A stretch of DNA of 18,176 nt from Caryophanales bacterium UBA4100 (GTDB lineage Bacteria; Bacillota; Bacilli; Paenibacillales; UBA4045), in the NCBI GenBank assembly GCA_002383285.1, contig DFXU01000021.1, forward strand, positions 1 through 18,176. The letters are read 5' to 3'. Each line of letters opens with the position of its first letter. Positions within the stretch are counted from its first letter, which is position 1. This document shows, piece after piece, positions 1 through 7,863 of the stretch. The notes beneath the pieces were generated by a model that worked only from the letters and a program-made list of their open reading frames with translations, was not told the DNA's origin and searched no databases. The position numbers were made by a program, and so were the translations under genes.

Positions 1-154
1 CGCTTGAAGCTATTCTTTATTCTCATTCCAATGTTTCTCAATGTTATATTGTTTAATCCCTATGTTTTTAAACCTCAAAAAAGAAAATGAAAAGCAACAT
101 ATCATGCTCCTATATAGAGTTGTATGTTAATCTTGCTGTCGTAGTATATAAATA
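1..154. other. Non-coding left edge
   Basis: AT-rich sequence downstream of the gltD terminator. I see no ORF with a ribosome binding site, no structured RNA and no repeat. It is probably the end of an intergenic region whose other flank lies outside the window. Confidence 0.5.
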
Positions 155-185
155 AAGGACCACTCCTTTTTCAGAAGTGGTCCTT
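155..185 (-). terminator. Intrinsic terminator of the gltB-gltD operon
   Basis: A perfect 10-bp stem (AAGGACCACT at 155-164, AGTGGTCCTT at 176-185) with an 11-nt loop lies 22 bp downstream of the gltD stop. Read on the minus strand it is followed by a T-rich stretch (TATTTATATA). The plus-strand side has no T run, so it serves the minus-strand operon. Confidence 0.8.
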
Positions 186-207
186 AGGATACTTAATATA
201 GAATGCT

Positions 208-1695
208 TTATGGTAAATTCGTATGCCCCATCAGGTAGCGATCCACTTCACGAGCGGCTCCGCGTCCTTCGTTAATGGCCCATACGACCAAGCTTTGGCC
301 TCTGCGCATGTCGCCTGCAGCGAATACACCCTTGACGCTTGTTGTGTACTGACCTTCTGCTGCTTTGGCATTCGAGCGTTCGTCACGCTCTACATTCAAG
401 TCAGCTAGGACTGTTTCTTCTGGCCCTAAGAAGCCCATTGCAAGCAGGACTAATTGAGCTGGCCAAACCTTCTCCGTTCCAGCGATTTCGACTGGACCGA
501 AGCGACCATTATCGTCCTTCTTCCATTCCACTTCTACGGTATGCAACTCCTTGATATGTCCATTCTCATCGCCTACGAATTTCTTCGTCACGATTGTGTA
601 CACACGAGGATCACTACCGTACATTGCTTTGGCTTCCTCTTGACCATAATCAAGCTTGTAAACCCGAGGGAATTGAGGCCATGGATTGTTCGCAGCGCGT
701 CCAATGGAAGGCTGAGCCATGATCTCGAATTGTGTAACACTATTACATTTATGACGCAATGACGTACCCACACAGTCTGTACCTGTGTCTCCGCCACCAA
801 TTACGATTACATCTTTGCCTTCAGCATTAATATAACCGCCATCCTTATGGTTGGAATCAAGCAGGCTCTTCGTATTAGCCTTTAAGAATTCCATTGCGAA
901 GTGAACACCCTTAAGGTCACGACCTTCGATAGGAAGATCACGCGGCTTGGTGGCACCACCAGCTAGAACAACAGCATCATTCTCAGCCATTAACGTATTA
1001 GCAGGCTTATCTTTACCGATCTCTGTATTCGTTACGAATTTAACCCCTTCAGCAGCTAACAAATCAACACGACGTTGAACTACCTTCTGCTTATCCAGCT
1101 TCATGTTCGGGATGCCATACATGAGTAGGCCTCCGACACGATCCGCACGTTCATATACTGTCACATCGTGACCTGCTTTATTCAATTGAGCTGCTGCAGC
1201 TAAACCAGCAGGCCCTGAACCAACGATTGCAACACGTTTTCCAGTGCGTGTTAGTGGAGGCTCTGGCAATACCCAGCCCTCGCTAAAGCCCTTATCAATA
1301 ATTTGTTGCTCAATGCCCTTAATCGTAACGGGATCTCCATTAAGACCTACTGTACATGAGCCTTCGCAAGGTGCTGGACAAACCCTCCCCGTAAATTCGG
1401 GGAAATTGTTCGTTTTGTGAAGTCGATCTAACGCTTCTCTCCATAAACCACGATAGACTAAGTCGTTCCATTCTGGAATAAGATTGTTAACCGGACAGCC
1501 TGCCGCCATACCATTGATCATTAGACCCGTATGACAATATGGTATCCCACAATCCATACAACGAGCGCCTTGTAGGCGTAGCTCTTCTTCTTTCAAATGA
1601 AAGTGAAACTCTTCCCAGTCTTTGATGCGCGTAAGCGGATCGCGGTCGCCGGGAAGCTCACGCGTGTATTCCATAAATCCAGTTGGTTTTCCCAT
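208..1695 (-). CDS. gltD: Glutamate synthase [NADPH] small (beta) subunit GltD
   Basis: This 495-aa protein is the electron-input subunit of glutamate synthase. It oxidises NADPH through FAD and passes electrons over Fe-S clusters to GltB, in the cytoplasm. The N-terminal Fe-S domain shows C46, C49, C54 and C67 (CMDCGIPYCH...CPVN) and a second group C106, C110, C114 (CPAPCEGSC). The FAD-binding motif GSGPAG is at 159-164, the NADPH-binding motif GGGDTG at 300-305, and the C-terminal FAD motif (GVFAAGDMRRG) lies near 457-467. The length is normal for the family. The ATG at 1695 follows a strong AAGGAGGG site. The gene is downstream of gltB, separated by 124 bp that hold a long hairpin, and is followed by an intrinsic terminator. 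Homologous subunits occur in other flavin/Fe-S oxidoreductases, but the adjacent gltB settles the assignment. Confidence 0.97.
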   Translation of the reverse strand: MGKPTGFMEYTRELPGDRDPLTRIKDWEEFHFHLKEEELRLQGARCMDCGIPYCHTGLMINGMAAGCPVNNLIPEWNDLVYRGLWREALDRLHKTNNFPEFTGRVCPAPCEGSCTVGLNGDPVTIKGIEQQIIDKGFSEGWVLPEPPLTRTGKRVAIVGSGPAGLAAAAQLNKAGHDVTVYERADRVGGLLMYGIPNMKLDKQKVVQRRVDLLAAEGVKFVTNTEIGKDKPANTLMAENDAVVLAGGATKPRDLPIEGRDLKGVHFAMEFLKANTKSLLDSNHKDGGYINAEGKDVIVIGGGDTGTDCVGTSLRHKCNSVTQFEIMAQPSIGRAANNPWPQFPRVYKLDYGQEEAKAMYGSDPRVYTIVTKKFVGDENGHIKELHTVEVEWKKDDNGRFGPVEIAGTEKVWPAQLVLLAMGFLGPEETVLADLNVERDERSNAKAAEGQYTTSVKGVFAAGDMRRGQSLVVWAINEGRGAAREVDRYLMGHTNLP

Positions 1696-1722
1696 GGTGA
1701 GCCCTCCTTCTTATTATGATCT

Positions 1723-1818
1723 GGAACAAGCGAATAATAACTTGCGATAATTTCAGAACAAAAATAGCTAAACCGTCTATATTTTGTTCTGAAAACCGCA
1801 ACTAGTTATTCGTTGTTC
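1723..1818 (-). repeat. Long imperfect inverted repeat between gltB and gltD
   Basis: Two arms of about 42-45 bp (1723-1767 and 1777-1818) flank a 9-nt loop. Matching blocks from the outside in are GAACAA, CGAATAA, TTGCG/CGCAA and a core TTTCAGAACAAAA/TTTTGTTCTGAAA, interrupted by small bulges. In RNA this would fold into a long hairpin just after the gltB stop codon and upstream of the gltD ribosome binding site. It has no T tract at its base, so it is not a classic terminator. It could stabilise or process the gltB message, attenuate gltD, or be a small palindromic repeat insertion. Confidence 0.75.
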
Positions 1819-1819
1819 G

Positions 1820-4800
1820 TTAGTTACCGCTGACCCGAGATACATCGCGCATATTCGCTTGGAAAGCTTCCAGCAATGCTGCATCGCCGACCAATCCAGA
1901 CGATTTGGCGATTTCAATCTGTTCTAGCATTCGTTTGTAATCCTTAGGAATGACCTTAATGAATTTCTCCACATTGTCGTCCCAATGATTAAGAATACGC
2001 TGAGCGTGTTCACTGCTCGTATATTTGACATGACGGCGGATCATTCCTCTAACTTCTTCCATCTCTGCCTCGTCTTCAAGACGCTCTATACTAACCATCT
2101 CTTTGTTGACTTCTTTGTTGAACCACTCTTCATCTGGTACGAGTAAGTATGCGACACCACCGGACATACCAGCAGCAAAGTTACGACCTATCGGACCTAG
2201 AATAACTACACGACCACCTGTCATATACTCACAGCCATGATCGCCAACACCTTCTACAACCGCGCGAACTCCACTGTTACGAACACAGAATCGCTCTCCG
2301 GCTACACCATGGATATAAGCCTCGCCAGAGGTTGCACCATAGAAAGCAACGTTTCCGATAATTACATTCTCTTCAGGTACGAAGGTCGCCTTCTCATTCG
2401 GATACACAACGATACGTCCTCCGGATAATCCCTTGCCGAAGTAATCATTCGCATCACCCTCAAGCGATAACGTAACCCCCTTCGGTACGAATGCGCCGAA
2501 GCTCTGACCTGCTGATCCACGGAAGTGCAATCGAATCGTTCCATCTGGTAAGCCTTCAGCGCCATAACGACGTGTGATTTCGCTGCCCAGAATAGTACCA
2601 ACAACACGATTGATATTACGAATTGGCAGAACGGCATGAACAGCTTCTTTACGCTCCAAGGCAGGCTCGCAAATTTGCAACAATTCCTGCTGATCTAACG
2701 ATCGCTTTAAGCCGTGATCCTGCTCCTTGTCACAATAACGACCAACACTTGCAGGAACATCAGGCTGATACAATAATGGTGTAATATCAACACCTTGAGC
2801 CTTCCAATGAGCAACCGCTTGTTTAGCCTCTAAGATATCAGAACGTCCAACCATTTCATTGATCGTCCTGAAGCCTAGCTCAGCCATAACCTCGCGAATT
2901 TCCTGTGCGATGAATTGCATAAAGTTAACAACATGTGCTGGATCACCGCCGAATTTCTTACGAAGCTCCGGATTCTGAGTTGCAATACCCACAGGGCATG
3001 TATCTTGATGACATACACGCATCATTACACAACCAAGAACGACTAGAGGCGCTGTCGCAAAGCCATACTCCTCTGCGCCTAGCAATGTAGCAATGACTAC
3101 ATCTCGACCGGTCATCAGCTTACCGTCAGTCTCAACTACAATGCGATCCCGAAGGTTATTAAGTAGAAGCGTCTGGTGAGTCTCAGCTAAGCCTAATTCC
3201 CACGGCATACCTGCGTGCTTGATACTGGTACGCGGAGAAGCTCCTGTACCGCCATCATAACCACTAATCAGAACAACATCGGCGCGACCTTTAGCAACAC
3301 CTGCGGCAATTGTACCTACGCCAATCTCTGAAACTAGCTTTACATTAATACGAGCACGAGGATTCGCATTCTTCAAATCATGAATAAGCTCCGCAAGATC
3401 CTCAATTGAATAAATATCGTGATGCGGTGGCGGAGATATTAATCCAACACCCGGTGTGGATCCACGAACTTCAGCGATCCATGGGTAAACCTTAAGGCCT
3501 GGCAGCTGACCGCCTTCACCTGGCTTAGCACCCTGCGCCATCTTGATCTGAATTTCATCAGCATTAACTAGATAATTACTAGTAACGCCAAATCTACCAG
3601 AAGCAACCTGTTTAATCGCACTTCTGCGAAGATCGCCATTCTCATCAGGCGTGAATCGGTCTGGATCCTCTCCACCCTCACCTGTATTACTCTTACCACC
3701 TATACGATTCATCGCAATCGCAACACTCTCGTGTGCTTCTTTACTAATAGAGCCATAGGACATAGCACCGCTCTTGAAGCGACGAGTGATTGCCTCAATG
3801 GATTCTACCTCTTCAATCGGAATAGCTTCTCGTCCAGCCTTAAATTCAAGTAGACCACGTAGTGTCTTATTCTGCTTATCCTGATCATTAATAAGTCCAC
3901 TAAACGTTTTGAATAACTTATAATCCGCCGTACGACATGCTTGTTGAAGAGAATGAATGGTCTGTGGATTGTAGAGATGGTACTCTCCATCCTTACGCCA
4001 GTTATATTCTCCACCTGCTGCTAACGTTGAGTCCTTACCCTCTTGAAGAGAGAAACCTGCAATATGTCTAGCCGCCGTTTCGTTAGCGACACCATCTATG
4101 CCAATCCCGTTAACCTGTGAAGGTGTCCATGTGAAATAACGATCAATGAAATCCTTATTCAAGCCAACAGCCTCGAAAATCTGGGCACCACGGTAGCTCT
4201 GAATGGTCGATATACCCATCTTGGACAATACCTTTAGTACGCCCTTTGTAGCTGATTTAACATAGTTGTATATCGCTTTATCCACTTCAATATTCGTTAA
4301 CAGATTTTCTTGAATCATCTCTTCGATTGTCTCGAATGCGAGATAAGGGTTAATTGCACTAACTCCATAACCAATCAATAAGGCAAAATGATGCACCTCA
4401 CGCGGCTCACCAGATTCCAGTAGAAGACTAACCTTCGTGCGTGTACCTTGGCGGATTAGGTGATGATGGAGCGCTGCTACTGCAAGAAGCGCAGGAATTG
4501 CCGCTTCCTTCTCGTTCACACTACGGTCAGTGAGCACTAGTAGAACAGAGCCAGCCTTAATAGCCTGATCTGCTGCCTTGAACAATCCTTCTATCGCATG
4601 CTCTAAGCCCTTGCCGCCCTTAGCAACCGGGTACACAATTGGTAGATCAGCAGATTTAAAGCCCTCACGCTTCGTATGTCGCAGCTTCGCAAGCTCAGCT
4701 GTAGTTATGATTGGTGACTTTAGTCGAATCAAGTGGCAGCTTTCTGGTGTCGGGCTCAACAAGTTACCTTCAGCACCAATTGTCGTACCTGTAGCCGTAA

Positions 4801-6427
4801 TAATCTCTTCTCGCAACGCATCAATTGGTGGATTCGTTACTTGTGCGAATAGCTGCTTGAAGTAGTTATATAGAATTTGTGGTCTTTCTGAGAGTATGGC
4901 GAGCGGAGTATCAATTCCCATCGATCCAATCGCTTCAACACCTTGGCCAGCCATCGGACTCAATACCTTCACTTTGTCCTCGAACGTATAACCGAACGCA
5001 CGTTGACGTGGTAAGATCGTATCTAAATTCGCTGCTGGCACCTGAGGTGCATCCTCAAGATCCTCTAAGCTGACAAGATGCTCTTCGATCCATTCGGCAT
5101 AAGGCTGCTCTGATGCAATCTGCATCTTGACTTCATCATCGGATATAATACGACCTTGCTCCGTATCAACAAGCAGAATACGGCCTGGACGCAGTCGATC
5201 CTTCAATATAATATCTTCCGGTGGAATATCCAATACCCCTACTTCCGAAGCCATTACAATTAAATCGTTCTTCGTCACATAATATCTTGCCGGACGTAAT
5301 CCATTACGGTCAAGCACCGCAGCAATCCGGAAACCATCCGAGAATGCCATTGCAGCAGGACCATCCCATGGCTCCATAATACAGCTATGATATTCATAGA
5401 ATGCTTTCTTCACAGGATCCATAGATTCATGGTTCGCCCAAGGCTCAGGGATCATCATCATCGCTACATGCGGCAATGAACGACCAGAGAGAATAAGGAA
5501 CTCTAGAACATTATCAAATTTGGATGAATCACTACCATCCGGGTCGATAACAGGCAATACTTTGTTCAACTCTGGGCCGAACGCATCCGATTCAACGACC
5601 GACTGCCGAGCATGCATCCAGTTCTCATTACCACGTAAAGTATTAATTTCACCATTGTGAATTAGATAGCGGTTAGGGTGTGCTCGTTCCCAGCTCGGGA
5701 ATGTATTCGTACTGAATCGCGAATGAACCATCGCTAGTGCAGATTCCATCGCAGGATCACGAAGGTCTAAGTAGAAGGTATCCATCTGGTCTGTAGTTAA
5801 CATACCTTTATATACAATCGTCCGAGCAGACATGCTAGTGAAGTAGAAGTACTCCCCACCCTCCATACCTTCAGCGTAACGAATGGCTTGTTCAGCACGT
5901 TTACGTATAATGAATAACTTGCGTTCGAAGGCAAGCTCATCCTTCAGGCTGCTTGCACGCTCAACAAAAACTTGACGGATGAACGGCTCTACTGACTTGG
6001 CGCTGTCGCCAAGCAATGTATTATCAGTTGGTGCTGTTCTCCAGCCAATCAGCGATTGGCCTTCTTCTTTAATAATCGATTCTATGATTGCTTCATGCTT
6101 CTTTCGAACGATTGGATCTGGCGTAAAGAAAATCATACCAACACCGTAATAGCCCGGCTTTGGTAATTGTAAATTCTTCTTTAAGCACTCCTTAACGAAA
6201 AACTTATGTGGAAGCTGAATAAGAATACCAGCACCATCGCCAGTATTCGTCTCACTACCTTGACCACCACGGTGATCGAGATTTGTCAGAATCGTCAGCG
6301 CTTGGCGAACAATCTCATTGGACTTCTTCCCCTTAATATTCGCTACAAAACCAATACCGCATGCGTCACGTTCAAATCGCGGGTCGTACAGACCCTGTTT
6401 GGGTGGTATTCCTAATTGTCGTTTCAT
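1820..6427 (-). CDS. gltB: Glutamate synthase [NADPH] large (alpha) subunit GltB
   Basis: This 1535-aa subunit transfers the amide of glutamine to 2-oxoglutarate, giving two glutamates. It has four parts in order: an N-terminal class II glutamine amidotransferase domain (about 23-430), a central linker domain, an FMN-binding synthase barrel (about 800-1190), and a C-terminal GXGXG beta-helix domain (about 1270-1480, with several G-rich repeats). The nucleophile is C23 in ERDACGIGF, so the first 22 residues are probably a propeptide removed on maturation. The 3Fe-4S ligands are C1133, C1139 and C1144 (CVMMRVCHQDTCPVG). I chose the ATG at 6427 because it follows AAAGG with a 9-nt spacer and gives the usual family N-terminus. 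The 45 codons upstream, open to 6562, look non-coding. It is co-transcribed with gltD. No gltC regulator gene is next to it. Confidence 0.97.
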   Translation of the reverse strand: MKRQLGIPPKQGLYDPRFERDACGIGFVANIKGKKSNEIVRQALTILTNLDHRGGQGSETNTGDGAGILIQLPHKFFVKECLKKNLQLPKPGYYGVGMIFFTPDPIVRKKHEAIIESIIKEEGQSLIGWRTAPTDNTLLGDSAKSVEPFIRQVFVERASSLKDELAFERKLFIIRKRAEQAIRYAEGMEGGEYFYFTSMSARTIVYKGMLTTDQMDTFYLDLRDPAMESALAMVHSRFSTNTFPSWERAHPNRYLIHNGEINTLRGNENWMHARQSVVESDAFGPELNKVLPVIDPDGSDSSKFDNVLEFLILSGRSLPHVAMMMIPEPWANHESMDPVKKAFYEYHSCIMEPWDGPAAMAFSDGFRIAAVLDRNGLRPARYYVTKNDLIVMASEVGVLDIPPEDIILKDRLRPGRILLVDTEQGRIISDDEVKMQIASEQPYAEWIEEHLVSLEDLEDAPQVPAANLDTILPRQRAFGYTFEDKVKVLSPMAGQGVEAIGSMGIDTPLAILSERPQILYNYFKQLFAQVTNPPIDALREEIITATGTTIGAEGNLLSPTPESCHLIRLKSPIITTAELAKLRHTKREGFKSADLPIVYPVAKGGKGLEHAIEGLFKAADQAIKAGSVLLVLTDRSVNEKEAAIPALLAVAALHHHLIRQGTRTKVSLLLESGEPREVHHFALLIGYGVSAINPYLAFETIEEMIQENLLTNIEVDKAIYNYVKSATKGVLKVLSKMGISTIQSYRGAQIFEAVGLNKDFIDRYFTWTPSQVNGIGIDGVANETAARHIAGFSLQEGKDSTLAAGGEYNWRKDGEYHLYNPQTIHSLQQACRTADYKLFKTFSGLINDQDKQNKTLRGLLEFKAGREAIPIEEVESIEAITRRFKSGAMSYGSISKEAHESVAIAMNRIGGKSNTGEGGEDPDRFTPDENGDLRRSAIKQVASGRFGVTSNYLVNADEIQIKMAQGAKPGEGGQLPGLKVYPWIAEVRGSTPGVGLISPPPHHDIYSIEDLAELIHDLKNANPRARINVKLVSEIGVGTIAAGVAKGRADVVLISGYDGGTGASPRTSIKHAGMPWELGLAETHQTLLLNNLRDRIVVETDGKLMTGRDVVIATLLGAEEYGFATAPLVVLGCVMMRVCHQDTCPVGIATQNPELRKKFGGDPAHVVNFMQFIAQEIREVMAELGFRTINEMVGRSDILEAKQAVAHWKAQGVDITPLLYQPDVPASVGRYCDKEQDHGLKRSLDQQELLQICEPALERKEAVHAVLPIRNINRVVGTILGSEITRRYGAEGLPDGTIRLHFRGSAGQSFGAFVPKGVTLSLEGDANDYFGKGLSGGRIVVYPNEKATFVPEENVIIGNVAFYGATSGEAYIHGVAGERFCVRNSGVRAVVEGVGDHGCEYMTGGRVVILGPIGRNFAAGMSGGVAYLLVPDEEWFNKEVNKEMVSIERLEDEAEMEEVRGMIRRHVKYTSSEHAQRILNHWDDNVEKFIKVIPKDYKRMLEQIEIAKSSGLVGDAALLEAFQANMRDVSRVSGN

Positions 6428-6487
6428 CCTGTGCAACCTTTCTATACTAGTTTCCGCTGCTGCGGTGAGAACTCGCTGTGAACAACC

Positions 6488-6562
6488 ATTATAACACAAA
6501 GTGATGTTAAGTATCTTTACTTCAACGCAGAAAATTACATGAAAACGTATAATTATGCGCAA
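6488..6562 (-). promoter_or_regulatory. gltB: Proximal promoter candidates for gltB
   Basis: Two minus-strand candidates lie close to the gene. One is TTGCGC (6557-6562) with a 17-bp spacer to TGTAAT (6534-6539). The other is an extended -10, TGTTATAAT, with its hexamer at 6488-6493 and no good -35. They are alternatives to the distal candidate at 6589-6617. I see no clear GltC-type dyad. Confidence 0.35.
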
Positions 6563-6588
6563 GTAAGCTAGGGGTGCTTCATTCGATT

Positions 6589-6617
6589 ATTTTAACACCA
6601 CACTATTTGTATAGCAA
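6589..6617 (-). promoter_or_regulatory. gltB: Distal SigA-type promoter candidate for gltB
   Basis: On the minus strand TTGCTA (6612-6617) is followed after 17 bp by TAAAAT (6589-6594), preceded by an extended TG. It would give a leader of about 155 nt. The 311 bp from 6428 to 6738 hold no gene: they contain these gltB promoter candidates and the 3' flank of the LytTR gene, where I find no convincing terminator. Some read-through from the agr-like cassette into gltB is therefore possible. Confidence 0.45.
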
Positions 6618-6738
6618 TTTATTATTTTTTATCTTCCTGATTAAATTTCATAATCAAAGAATAATTATTACTTAGGTATTACTTGATTTAAAAACTTTTG
6701 GATTTTCATAACACTGATGAGGATTAGGGAATTTACTG

Positions 6739-7140
6739 CTACTTGCTGCGGGTAATTAAGCTGCGAATCGAGGATTTAGCACTTTCTATTACTTTAACTC
6801 CGGGAATATTCATAACCTTCTTTATATACGCGACGGCGACATTGGCCCCAAGATGGCCACCCTCGAAGGTCACTCTCTGTGCTGTTATCCTCGCATCAAC
6901 CTCAATAATCTTATCTATTCGTACTAGCTCAGAACGATCAATAAAATCAAAGCCCTCGCTCTTTAAACAATCATGGTAGTCGGCAAGGGTGGATATATCA
7001 TAATAAACATCCCCGTTTTTTGTGTAGAAGACGGTTTCTTTGGATTCTTTAGAAATTCGGTAAATATCATCGAAGTTAATAAAGCATCCAGTGATTAATC
7101 CCTTCTCCTTCTTACCACAAAGTATCTCACGGGTCATCAT
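6739..7140 (-). CDS. Stand-alone LytTR-family DNA-binding regulator
   Basis: This 133-aa protein consists almost only of a LytTR-type DNA-binding domain. Recognisable features are INFDDIYRISK near 21-31, the DIS-TLADYHDCL stretch (48-59) and the FDFIDRSELVRIDKI segment (65-79), which matches the family's F-x-RxHRS-x-(I/V)N-x-x-x-I signature. There is no receiver domain, so it cannot be phosphorylated like AgrA. The segment after RVTFEGG (about 96-114) looks longer than in typical LytTR domains. The start follows an AAAGGGGG site; the tandem ATG at 7137 has better spacing and may be the real start. It lies 58 bp downstream of the AgrD-like gene, in the same direction, and has a possible promoter of its own. 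It is probably the response regulator of this cassette; that role is inferred from family and context. Confidence 0.8.
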   Translation of the reverse strand: MMTREILCGKKEKGLITGCFINFDDIYRISKESKETVFYTKNGDVYYDISTLADYHDCLKSEGFDFIDRSELVRIDKIIEVDARITAQRVTFEGGHLGANVAVAYIKKVMNIPGVKVIESAKSSIRSLITRSK

Positions 7141-7182
7141 ACATCCCCCTTTACCGAACGCTCATATTCTACCATGGTATCA

Positions 7183-7223
7183 ATTATATTCCAGTAAATC
7201 AAGGGTTAACTTTTCTTAACTCT
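7183..7223 (-). promoter_or_regulatory. Possible regulated promoter for the LytTR gene
   Basis: A perfect TATAAT (minus strand, 7183-7188) lies 17 bp from a poor -35, AGTTAA (7206-7211). Two LytTR-like half-sites overlap or adjoin that -35: AAAGTTAAC (7205-7213) and AGAGTTAAG (7215-7223). A 10-bp palindrome, TACCATGGTA (7170-7179), falls near the expected start of transcription. The half-sites are 10 bp apart rather than the usual 21-22 bp, and they lie in the 3' end of the AgrD-like gene. The proposal is tentative. Confidence 0.35.
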
Positions 7224-7330
7224 GCAGGTACTTTTGGGCTATGAATATTCCAAATTGAAGCTACATTAACGAAAGTCACAGCGATAATACCTAAGACGAC
7301 AGATGAGAAAAAGGCTAATCGTTTTTTCAT
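7199..7330 (-). CDS. agrD: AgrD-like cyclic lactone autoinducer pro-peptide
   Basis: This is a 43-aa ORF in the position of agrD. An N-terminal amphipathic/hydrophobic leader begins MKKRLAFFSSVV and runs to about residue 24. The putative signal core follows (S25-I26-W27-N28-I29), then the charged tail SPKVPAELRK. The tail matches the P-x-VP-x-EL recognition motif of cyclic lactone autoinducer precursors. Aligned by VPxEL with staphylococcal AgrD, S25 falls exactly on the ring cysteine and I29 on the last residue of the mature peptide. That predicts a five-residue lactone ring rather than a thiolactone. The ATG overlaps the agrB stop (ATGA), and an AGGAGGAG site lies inside the agrB 3' end, so translation is probably coupled. 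The processing site is inferred; the gene call is well supported. Confidence 0.87.
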   Translation of the reverse strand: MKKRLAFFSSVVLGIIAVTFVNVASIWNIHSPKVPAELRKVNP

Positions 7331-7863
7331 GCTATCTCCTCCTCCCCCTTTAGATGAATTAGTAATACTGCTTGTCCAAAAAAAGCGATAGTAAGAACAG
7401 GCAGTTGAATGACAAAGTTCATACTAACTAGGACAAACGCAATACTTTTGAGCAATGGATAGTACTTCTTAGGAATATTGGAATGCTGTTCAATGCGGGC
7501 AGGTGCATAGATGAGGATTAAGATCAAACTCAATATTGTAATAACTAGTCCCCATGTATCATTAAGAGGAATATGTGGAATTACAATAAAGATTGCACTT
7601 GATACGATTGTGCAGGTTATCGAGGATTGGAAGTGAAAGCCACCAGAACAAAAACGTAGTAATACAAAACCCATAATACCTAGTGCTGTTAATAATAATT
7701 TTCCTGCTAATGCTCCAACAAAGAGAGCAATTGCAAACGAGGTTAGCCCGTTGATTAGCAGGATCAGTGCAAATGTTAACACTTCAACGCTATGGGTTTG
7801 CTCTGGATTAGCTTTCTTAATGGAAATAGCAATACGGTTTGCTAATGTATCCAGCACATTCAT
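7327..7863 (-). CDS. agrB: AgrB-family membrane peptidase/cyclase
   Basis: This 178-aa membrane cysteine protease cuts the C-terminal tail from the AgrD-like precursor and forms the peptide ring. The family signature is clear: RFCSGGFHFQSSITC, with catalytic H77 and C84, the same spacing and numbering as the known staphylococcal enzyme. Hydrophobic segments lie near 28-50, 53-72, 84-97, 104-118, 136-152 and 155-170, consistent with a polytopic membrane protein. The length is slightly below the roughly 190 aa typical of the family. It overlaps the upstream membrane-protein gene and the downstream AgrD-like gene by ATGA on both sides, so all three are tightly coupled. No other substrate candidate is seen nearby. 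Confidence 0.95.
   Translation of the reverse strand: MNVLDTLANRIAISIKKANPEQTHSVEVLTFALILLINGLTSFAIALFVGALAGKLLLTALGIMGFVLLRFCSGGFHFQSSITCTIVSSAIFIVIPHIPLNDTWGLVITILSLILILIYAPARIEQHSNIPKKYYPLLKSIAFVLVSMNFVIQLPVLTIAFFGQAVLLIHLKGEEEIA

Noticed and set aside
6428..6562. Forty-five extra codons extending GltB upstream of the ATG at 6427
   Set aside because: The extension lacks family similarity and a ribosome binding site, contains promoter-like sequence, and would place the catalytic Cys too far from the N-terminus.
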